A stretch of 5,512 nucleotides of DNA, taken from positions 1 to 5,512 of the forward strand of contig DPYI01000004.1 of assembly GCA_003545435.1 (NCBI GenBank), in the 5' to 3' direction. The stretch comes from Patescibacteria group bacterium (GTDB taxonomy: Bacteria > Patescibacteriota > Microgenomatia > UBA10105 > UBA927). The position numbers and the translations under genes were made by a program. Under the pieces are notes generated by a model. It was given only the letters and a program-made list of their open reading frames with translations. It made no database searches and was not told the origin of the DNA. Position 1 is the stretch's first letter, and every line of letters starts with the position of its first letter. This document shows, in pieces, positions 1 through 3,786 of the stretch.

Positions 1-329
1 GTACCAGACGGTACCTGGTGAAGGCGGCTGGTAAGCCGAAAAACGATTGCCCAGACCAGAAGGACTGATACCGCGTGGCAAAGGATATTTACCAGCCGGA
101 ATGCCCACGGAGCAAGTCCGAACAACTTATATATCACATACCACACAAGCATCTGAGCGTGGATCACGGTTTTTGTCACGGCGACCGTTGGAAATGTCCA
201 TGTATGCGCAGTCTCTACGATCCCGCCAATGTCATCAGATACAAAACCGTTGTTCAAAAAAGGAATATACAGTGAAAAAACAAGAAAAACAAGGAAAAGC
301 GGAAAGAAAAACGGTTTGAGCTTTTTCAT
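1..329 (-). CDS. GT-C-like polytopic membrane protein, N-terminal fragment (PMT/TMTC-like)
   Basis: An uninterrupted reading frame of 109 codons starts at the ATG at 329 and runs off the left edge, so the C-terminal part is missing. Residues about 6-24 are a very hydrophobic first membrane segment (FFFPLFLVFLVFSLYIPF). It is followed by NNGFVSDDIGGIVE (residues 26-39), which resembles the first extracytoplasmic loop with paired acidic residues of GT-C glycosyltransferases (PMT/ArnT and TMTC/TPR-linked types). A stretch GLAPWAFRLVNILCH (71-85) matches the family's typical G..P..F.L.N...H pattern, and a second membrane segment covers about 79-97. Known members transfer sugars from polyprenyl-phosphate carriers to proteins or envelope polymers at the membrane; substrate here is unknown. 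No clear Shine-Dalgarno precedes the ATG. A TATGAT hexamer at 338-343 could be a -10 box, giving a very short leader. The gene is divergent from the one at 523. The overlapping plus-strand frames look like shadows. Confidence 0.72.
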   Translation of the reverse strand, partial: MKKLKPFFFPLFLVFLVFSLYIPFLNNGFVSDDIGGIVETAHTWTFPTVAVTKTVIHAQMLVWYVIYKLFGLAPWAFRLVNILCHAVSVLLVWAIVFRLTSRLHQVPSG

Positions 330-405
330 GGATTAGTATCATACTACCATAGAAAAAAACAGGAAGGAATGCGTAATAACTTAAAAAAACACCAAGGAGA
401 AACCC

Positions 406-434
406 AGCTTCGCAAGGCCAGGCCTTGCGAAGCT
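406..434. repeat. REP-like 29-bp palindrome, copy A
   Basis: This is a perfect inverted repeat with 14-nt arms (AGCTTCGCAAGGCC and its complement) around a single central A. It differs from copies B and C at three positions: 7, 13 and 23. Positions 7 and 23 pair with each other (G-C here, A-T in B and C), so the stem is preserved. It lies between two divergent genes and so cannot simply be their terminator, although an A/T-rich stretch with a T run follows on the plus strand. Confidence 0.9.
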
Positions 435-449
435 AAATAATTTATATTT

Positions 450-489
450 TTACTCTATTTGACATGCACGTGCATCCGAGATAGAGTAA
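450..489. promoter_or_regulatory. Nested 40-bp dyad overlapping the promoter of the HExxH gene (candidate operator)
   Basis: Two concentric inverted repeats share the same centre, between 469 and 470. The inner one is the perfect 12-bp palindrome ATGCACGTGCAT at 464-475. The outer arms are TTACTCTAT at 450-458 and ATAGAGTAA at 481-489, a perfect 9-bp match. Five-base spacers (TTGAC and CCGAG) separate inner and outer parts and are not symmetric. The dyad contains both the -35 and -10 hexamers of the predicted promoter. Binding by a dimeric or tetrameric regulator is an inference; no regulator gene is visible nearby. Confidence 0.6.
459..487 (+). promoter_or_regulatory. Sigma70-like promoter for the HExxH membrane protein gene
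   Basis: A perfect TTGACA -35 at 459-464 is followed by a 17-nt spacer and a TAGAGT -10 at 482-487 (4 of 6 consensus). Initiation would fall near 494, giving a leader of about 30 nt before the ATG at 523. The inner ATGCACGTGCAT palindrome fills most of the spacer. Confidence 0.6.
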
Positions 490-522
490 TTTCTCCACTC
501 TGAATTGTGGTAAACTGCATTC

Positions 523-1248
523 ATGGGACAACTCCTGCTGGTTCTTATTGCTGAAATCTTCGGTCTTTACCTCCTTTCCCGCCGTCTAACGAACCAGCTC
601 TACCACACCCTCCTTCTTCTTTTCCGGCACCGGTCCGTTGCAATACCGACTATCATTATCATCCTTTTTCCCGGCACCGTCATCCATGAGCTGTCGCATC
701 TCTTTACTGCAGAAATTTTGGGCGTCAAAACGGGAAAACTCACTCTGGCACCGGAATCCATTGAGGATGAAAATATTCCTGTCGGAAGTGTGGAACTTAT
801 GGAAACTGATCCATTTCGAAGAAGCATCATCGGCCTTGCACCGTTTGTGACAGGACTGATGGGACTCATAGGACTTTCATGGATCCTCCCAAATCTCTGG
901 AGAGATACGCTCGCTGCATATAATCAAGAAGTTCTTTTTTCCTCCCCTTCTTCTTACCTCTTGCTTCTTACATCTTACCTCTTATTCTGCATCTCCAACA
1001 CCATGTTTTCTTCGACTGAAGACATGAAAGGGGTTATTCCTTTAGCTAGTGTTCTGGGGATGATCGGAGCGGGAATGTACGTTACCGGGGTCCGGATAGG
1101 AATAACCGGAGTGCTGGAAGAAAAAGTCGTTGCGGTTTTATCCGCAATCTCCAAAAGTTTAAGCGTCGTTCTCGTCCTCAACCTTTTGCTGTATATCACA
1201 GCATCAGCCGGCATCTGGATAATAAAACCGCGAGTGGCAAAAAAATAG
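523..1248 (+). CDS. Polytopic membrane protein with HExxH zinc-protease motif (M50-like)
   Basis: This is a 241-residue, strongly hydrophobic protein with about six candidate membrane segments, near residues 4-19, 41-61, 101-122, 144-160, 172-192 and 203-235. The second contains FPGTVIHELSHLFTAEILGV, with HELSH at 55-59. A HExxH inside a membrane helix is the hallmark of intramembrane site-2-type (M50) metalloproteases: two His ligands and a catalytic Glu. SNTMFSSTEDMKG (158-170) could supply the third ligand, Asp167, but it is not the canonical NxxPxxxLDG, so this would be an atypical M50-like family. Substrates are unknown. The ATG at 523 is the only plausible start, because an in-frame TAA lies at 511-513. 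The ribosome-binding site is weak (GTGG, about 12 nt upstream). The promoter sits in a nested dyad, suggesting regulation. The TAG stop overlaps palindrome copy B, and the gene converges on the RAYT. Confidence 0.78.
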   Translation: MGQLLLVLIAEIFGLYLLSRRLTNQLYHTLLLLFRHRSVAIPTIIIILFPGTVIHELSHLFTAEILGVKTGKLTLAPESIEDENIPVGSVELMETDPFRRSIIGLAPFVTGLMGLIGLSWILPNLWRDTLAAYNQEVLFSSPSSYLLLLTSYLLFCISNTMFSSTEDMKGVIPLASVLGMIGAGMYVTGVRIGITGVLEEKVVAVLSAISKSLSVVLVLNLLLYITASAGIWIIKPRVAKK

Positions 1249-1275
1249 CTTCACAAGGACAGGCCTTGTGAAGCT
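1247..1275. repeat. REP-like 29-bp palindrome, copy B (between convergent genes)
   Basis: Twelve-nt arms AGCTTCACAAGG and CCTTGTGAAGCT flank the centre ACAGG. It is identical in sequence and orientation to copy C. With the flanking T and A, the symmetry extends to 31 bp, so a TAG is readable inward from each side. The plus-strand gene ends on the left TAG (1246-1248) and the minus-strand RAYT ends on the right one (1276-1274). The hairpin sits exactly where the two transcripts converge and could act as a bidirectional terminator, although no strong T tract follows. Confidence 0.93.
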
Positions 1276-1993
1276 AAAATTCTTCCAGAGGTTCGGGGAG
1301 CTTCTTACCAATGAGTTGAATTTCCCGCTCTGTCTCTTCAGGATCCTCGACAAACGATTGATAGGAATTTTTTGTTTTCGTAGAGAAAAAAGAGAGAATA
1401 GTCTCCGATTCCACCCATGGTGTTTTTCGAATTCCTAGATAGTCAGGATATGATGAATAGGGATATGTCGCTAACATACGAATGTATCTACGACCACTTC
1501 GATGAATTCCAATAGGATTTCGATGTATGTACCTGGACGTATAAAGGAGTTGCTCATCTGAATCAACTAATACCGCTTTATACACGCTCTGAAACAATGG
1601 TCCTACTCGTTTATTTTTTTTATTCATATACATCGTAAACCGTGTGAAAAGAGAATTCATAAATCGATCAATTGCATCTGCGCTTTTTTGAAAAACGAGA
1701 AAATGAAAATGATTTGGTAAAAGACAGTAGGATGGAAGCGAAATTTCTCCGAAAAAATTATTTAACCGAAGAAGTTTCTGTGCCCGATATTTTTCCTTTG
1801 ATGAAGATAAAGGATCAAGAAGAATGGTGGACAATCCTTTTTCGTCTTTCGGCTCTAGGTATGTTTTAACATAGGAAAGAAAAACGCCGTAATCTTGATC
1901 ATCATTAAAAATAGAATGTTTCTCTACCCCGCGATTGTAAAGATGGTAAAAAGAATCAGCGCAGTATGGTTTAATCTGGTAGCGGGAGGGCAT
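1274..1993 (-). CDS. REP-associated tyrosine transposase (RAYT, Y1/IS200-like HUH family)
   Basis: The product is 239 residues. The N-terminus MPSRYQIKPY followed by FYHLYNRGVEK (15-25) is the usual RAYT opening. LPNHFHFLV (92-100) provides the HUH metal-binding motif, H95 and H97. GPLFQSVYKAVLV (131-143) and RYIHRNP (154-160) are the characteristic C-terminal core, with Tyr155 or a nearby Tyr as the likely nucleophile. YPYSSYPDYLG (177-187) matches the trailing SSY..YL element. Such enzymes nick and rejoin single-stranded DNA at palindromic hairpins. I chose the ATG at 1993. The frame stays open to 2104, but that extension would translate palindrome copy C and lacks family similarity. A TATACT at 2000-2005 lies six bases before the ATG, so the message may be leaderless. 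The TAG stop is supplied by palindrome copy B. The gene looks intact. Confidence 0.93.
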   Translation of the reverse strand: MPSRYQIKPYCADSFYHLYNRGVEKHSIFNDDQDYGVFLSYVKTYLEPKDEKGLSTILLDPLSSSKEKYRAQKLLRLNNFFGEISLPSYCLLPNHFHFLVFQKSADAIDRFMNSLFTRFTMYMNKKNKRVGPLFQSVYKAVLVDSDEQLLYTSRYIHRNPIGIHRSGRRYIRMLATYPYSSYPDYLGIRKTPWVESETILSFFSTKTKNSYQSFVEDPEETEREIQLIGKKLPEPLEEF

Positions 1994-1999
1994 GTTTCC

Positions 2000-2028
2000 A
2001 GTATAGTGGTAAAAACCTAGCTTCACAA
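2000..2028 (-). promoter_or_regulatory. Candidate RAYT promoter with -35 inside palindrome copy C
   Basis: Reading the minus strand, TTGTGA (2028-2023, 4 of 6 matches to TTGACA) lies inside palindrome copy C. It is followed by a 17-nt spacer and TATACT (2005-2000, 5 of 6 matches to TATAAT). Initiation would be expected at or next to the ATG at 1993, implying a leaderless or nearly leaderless transcript. This is inferred from hexamers alone. Confidence 0.4.
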
Positions 2029-2047
2029 GGACAGGCCTTGTGAAGCT
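2019..2047. repeat. REP-like 29-bp palindrome, copy C
   Basis: It is identical to copy B, with the same 12-nt arms, the same ACAGG centre and the same orientation, and again extends to 31 bp with flanking T and A. It lies between the 79-aa gene (upstream on the minus strand) and the RAYT. Its right-hand end gives the TAG stop (2048-2046) of the 79-aa gene, and its left part may give the RAYT -35 box. Confidence 0.93.
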
Positions 2048-2285
2048 AGTCATGTGCGTCTTCGTCATTTGAGGGATTTCCGGCTTCATCCCCTTGACGT
2101 CCAAAAACGCGATCTAAGGCATATCGTGCCGCATCAGTGACTTCCTCTGGATGCTCACTTGCATCCATCATATCACTGACCGCAGACAAAAAAGCAGTTA
2201 GAACATCCAAATTGTGGTCCACAATACTAGCTCTCCCCCTTTGACCAGCTGTATTTTCTTCCTTTGTCTCTTTCGGTGCTACCAT
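2046..2285 (-). CDS. Small acidic protein of unknown function (79 aa)
   Basis: I do not recognise this protein. The start is well supported: AAAGGAG (2297-2291) lies 5 nt before the ATG at 2285. The first 20 residues are hydrophilic and probably disordered. Residues about 21-62 (from SIVDHNLDVLTAFLSAVSDM onward) have an amphipathic-helical pattern, and the tail (GDEAGNPSNDEDAHD) is acidic. There is no signal peptide, Cys motif or membrane segment. It is the last of three small genes on this strand, 61 nt after the previous stop, and is probably co-transcribed with them. Its TAG stop is part of palindrome copy C, so the repeat may have replaced the original 3' end; the last one or two residues may therefore not be ancestral. 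Confidence 0.7.
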   Translation of the reverse strand: MVAPKETKEENTAGQRGRASIVDHNLDVLTAFLSAVSDMMDASEHPEEVTDAARYALDRVFGRQGDEAGNPSNDEDAHD

Positions 2286-2345
2286 ATTTTCTCCTTTCTC
2301 TTAGCGTTTTCTTCGCAAAACCATTTTTGCTTCCCTTGTTTTTTT

Positions 2346-2351
2346 ATTATA
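2346..2351 (-). promoter_or_regulatory. Possible -10 box ahead of the 79-aa gene
   Basis: A perfect TATAAT is read on the minus strand at 2351-2346, overlapping the stop codon of the upstream small gene. No good -35 hexamer is present at 16-18 nt spacing. It may be an internal promoter for the last gene, or chance in A/T-rich DNA. Confidence 0.25.
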
Positions 2352-2574
2352 TCCCAAAGGCATATCGGTCATCACTTAACATCACTAAACTTTCATCGGG
2401 AACCATGGGAGCACTCTGGTCTCTATCAATGACCATACCTCCTTCAGGCCGACCCTCTAATAGTATCCTTACTCCATCTTGTCTGGTTGCAGCACATCTC
2501 TGACCAGCTTTTATATCAAAAGACCCTATCAAATGGCCGTCCATATCGTATTGCTCTACTCTTATTGGGCTCAT
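2347..2574 (-). CDS. Small protein of unknown function (75 aa), paralogue of the upstream 77-aa protein
   Basis: I do not recognise a named family. The start at 2574 has a strong ribosome-binding site, AAAGGAG (2585-2579), 4 nt upstream. The sequence alternates hydrophobic and polar residues with frequent glycines (for example DGVRILLEGRPEGGMVIDRD, 33-52), suggesting a small all-beta domain. Residues 26-46 align without gaps to residues 28-48 of the neighbouring 77-aa protein, with nine identities in 21 positions: R, A, R, G, R, L, G and GG. The two therefore look like diverged tandem duplicates. There is no signal peptide or membrane segment. It is the middle gene of the three-gene minus-strand cluster, 76 nt after the first gene, and ends in TAA. 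Confidence 0.7.
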   Translation of the reverse strand: MSPIRVEQYDMDGHLIGSFDIKAGQRCAATRQDGVRILLEGRPEGGMVIDRDQSAPMVPDESLVMLSDDRYAFGI

Positions 2575-2650
2575 AGCACTCCTTTCATCTGAGCAGGACG
2601 AACAACATAATTGCTTTCAGTTCATAAGAATGACTAATCTCTATGAATTA

Positions 2651-2884
2651 TTAATCTGTTGCCTCTGCAATTAATCCTTCTGCCAACTGAACTTTATCTC
2701 CAACATTTAAGGTTGTACTCCCTTTATCCGCAAGTAAACTGCCTCCAATGTAATCTCCAATTAAAACTACGCGTTCTCCGTTTGGTCTCATTGCAAAAAA
2801 TCTTTCTTCGGGATGTAGTGTCGTTATTATCTGCAACGCATATGCAGCTGGCGGGTCGATTGGTCTCTCAATTTTTATTGTCAT
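2651..2884 (-). CDS. Small protein of unknown function (77 aa), first gene of the small-protein cluster
   Basis: I chose the ATG at 2884 (MTIKIERPID) rather than the ATG at 2929. AAAGGGG (2895-2889) lies 4 nt before it, the same spacing as in the paralogue, and the predicted promoter's start point falls between the two ATGs. The protein is glycine- and valine-rich with a beta-like pattern: RPNGERVVLIGDYIGG (33-48), then LNVGDKVQLAEG (59-70), whose VGDKV turn is common in small beta-barrels. It shares the R..A.R..G.R..L.G....GG pattern with the 75-aa protein downstream. The function is unknown. It is not an obvious toxin or antitoxin, since I see no DNA-binding fold or catalytic motif. Confidence 0.72.
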   Translation of the reverse strand: MTIKIERPIDPPAAYALQIITTLHPEERFFAMRPNGERVVLIGDYIGGSLLADKGSTTLNVGDKVQLAEGLIAEATD

Positions 2885-2931
2885 GGTACCCCTTTCTGTA
2901 GGGCAGAAAAATACCTTATACTGTCCCACCT

Positions 2932-2959
2932 ATTATCCTTCTTTTTCCGCTGTTGTCAA
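2932..2959 (-). promoter_or_regulatory. Sigma70-like promoter of the three-gene small-protein cluster
   Basis: On the minus strand a perfect TTGACA (2959-2954) is followed by a 16-nt spacer and GATAAT (2937-2932, 5 of 6). Initiation near 2925 would give a leader of about 40 nt before the ATG at 2884 and would exclude the alternative ATG at 2929. The remaining intergenic DNA to 3034 shows nothing further that I can support. Confidence 0.6.
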
Positions 2960-3034
2960 TATGTCGCTTACTGGCGGGATAATACATACAGATAGTTTTA
3001 CAAAAAATTTAACTTTAACGCATTTCTGCTATTA

Positions 3035-3077
3035 AGCCTTAAAACTACCAACAGACAGGGGTAGGCCTTTTAAAGCT
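3035..3077. repeat. Degenerate palindrome (candidate copy D) at the 3' end of the DUF1284-like gene
   Basis: The right half, AGGCCTTTTAAAGCT (3063-3077), matches the right half of copies B and C at 13 of 15 positions, and an ACAGG lies just upstream as in their centre. The left arm AGCCTTAAAA (3035-3044) pairs with TTTTAAAGCT (3068-3077) over 10 positions including one G-U wobble, and CTACC (3045-3049) pairs with GGTAG, leaving a longer loop. It thus still folds into a hairpin on the minus-strand transcript. Its outer TAG is the stop of the gene ending at 3076. No T tract follows, so an intrinsic terminator role is uncertain. Confidence 0.5.
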
Positions 3078-3513
3078 ATATGACGATATCCCGCGCCAAT
3101 AATTCCTCATATTTTTTCAATAACTCTCTCACCGTCAACATATCGTCTGCGTGTATCCCAAGATCCAGCAGGGCTCTTGCGTCCCAGTTATCAGAATCCT
3201 GTCCGCTCCGTATGGCGGCTGCTTTCTCATCACACGCATCTTCTATCCGCACTGTAGTACAGATTCCGCAAAGATCATCGTGGTCAATATCTCCGGGAAA
3301 AAGTATATGAATTTCCTGCCAAGGATTCTGCATCACTTCTAAAATACACAGTTTCCGTTCAGTAACCTCCGTATTATATCCTTTTTTGGCATAATTTTTT
3401 CTCACATCAGTCTCATCATACCCGCTATGTAACATGTTGAGCTGCCGAATGAGATTGTGCGGAACAAATTTAATAACTTCCCACATAGGTATCCGAAAAT
3501 AGAATTGTTTCAT
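3076..3513 (-). CDS. DUF1284-like small cysteine protein (145 aa)
   Basis: The central and C-terminal parts resemble DUF1284 proteins. DHDDLCGICTTVRIEDAC (77-94) matches their DD.C..C....C cluster, here Cys82, Cys85 and Cys94. ALLDLGIHADDMLTVRELL (114-132) matches the trailing LGI plus helix. Near the N-terminus, VPHNLIRQLNMLHSGY (17-32) resembles the family's PHHLLC...GY segment. However, the second His and the Cys of that motif are replaced (PHN...R), so a four-ligand metal or Fe-S site would be incomplete unless Cys56 substitutes. The biochemical role of the family is not established. The start at 3513 is the first ATG; no Shine-Dalgarno is visible, and the sequence ahead is A/T-rich. The TAG stop lies in the degenerate palindrome. 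The gene appears monocistronic, between lepA and the small-protein cluster. Confidence 0.62.
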   Translation of the reverse strand: MKQFYFRIPMWEVIKFVPHNLIRQLNMLHSGYDETDVRKNYAKKGYNTEVTERKLCILEVMQNPWQEIHILFPGDIDHDDLCGICTTVRIEDACDEKAAAIRSGQDSDNWDARALLDLGIHADDMLTVRELLKKYEELLARDIVI

Positions 3514-3590
3514 AATACTACACTTTTTTTAAAATAATGCAATACAACCTATCGGATACATACGGGAAGAATGCGGTACTTGTATAAAAT

Positions 3591-3786
3591 CTACGGAGAA
3601 CATTCAATTGTGAGAATTTTGTCAACAGGGACTGCAATGATATCAACCGGCCTGCCGTCAACGGTTAAAACAAAAGGTGATTCGTTTTCAAGACTTGAAA
3701 AAAATTGGGTTCGTTCCTTGTGGAAACGAATAGCCAGCTTCTGGAATCATCCATAATTTTTCTTTAATTTCTTTTCCGCAATACAT
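3591..3786 (-). pseudogene. Possible small gene overlapping the lepA 3' end, with frames joined at a T7 tract
   Basis: Downstream of lepA, one minus-strand frame ends at TAG (3593-3591) and encodes the protein-like stretch FVLTVDGRPVDIIAVPVDKI followed by LTIECSP. It is open from 3746 but has no ATG, GTG or TTG start. At a run of seven T (3704-3698) it meets two other frames. One starts with ATG at 3786 inside lepA (MYCGKEIKEKLW, then IPEAGYSFPQGTNPIF). The other starts with ATG at 3754, just after the lepA stop (MDDSRSWLFVSTRNEPNFF). Losing one T joins the first; a -1 slip on T TTT TTT joins the second. The options are a frameshifted pseudogene, a homopolymer sequencing error, slippage-dependent expression, or chance. 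I recognise no family. The 61-codon plus-strand frame at 3571-3756 looks less protein-like. Confidence 0.35.

Larger units (their letters stand above)
1247..2047 (-). mobile_element. Palindrome-RAYT-palindrome unit (REP/RAYT module)
   Basis: Two identical 29-bp palindromes in direct orientation (1247-1275 and 2019-2047) bound a Y1/HUH transposase gene, giving a unit of about 801 bp. RAYT genes elsewhere are typically flanked by the REP palindromes they recognise and process as single-stranded hairpins. They are usually single-copy and do not move like insertion sequences. Whether this unit moved as a whole or the palindromes were scattered by the protein cannot be decided from one window. No target-site duplication is evident, as expected for this enzyme class. 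Confidence 0.65.

Noticed and set aside
1..15. Small palindrome GTACC-AGAC-GGTAC at the left edge
   Set aside because: It lies within coding sequence, is only 5 bp per arm and has no partner elsewhere in the window.
47..319. Plus-strand frames of 90 and 66 codons at the left end
   Set aside because: They lie opposite the minus-strand GT-C-like gene, which has coherent membrane segments and motifs; the plus-strand products are low-quality and basic with no recognisable features.
1994..2104. N-terminal extension of the RAYT frame to an ATG at 2104, giving 276 residues
   Set aside because: The extension would translate palindrome copy C and overlap the 79-aa gene, and the RAYT family similarity begins at MPSRYQIKPY (ATG at 1993).
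2315..2330. Hairpin GCAAAA...TTTTGC ahead of the 79-aa gene
   Set aside because: Six A/T-rich pairs are too weak for a terminator, and it lies in a leader with no other riboswitch-like structure that I can support.
2885..2929. Upstream ATG at 2929 for the first small gene, giving 92 residues
   Set aside because: The ATG at 2884 has a good AAAGGGG ribosome-binding site at the same spacing as its paralogue, and the predicted transcription start lies downstream of or at 2929.
406..3077. CRISPR-like array from the recurring palindromes
   Set aside because: The copies are separated by genes at irregular distances (roughly 840, 770 and 1,000 bp) with no regular spacers and no cas genes.
3571..3756. 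Plus-strand frame of 61 codons between lepA and the DUF1284-like gene
   Set aside because: No ribosome-binding site, odd composition, and the opposite strand gives a more protein-like sequence.
3591..3786. TGA read as glycine (genetic code 25), which would lengthen the small frame after lepA
   Set aside because: lepA and the other large genes have no in-frame TGA and use GGN for glycine throughout, so recoding is not supported.
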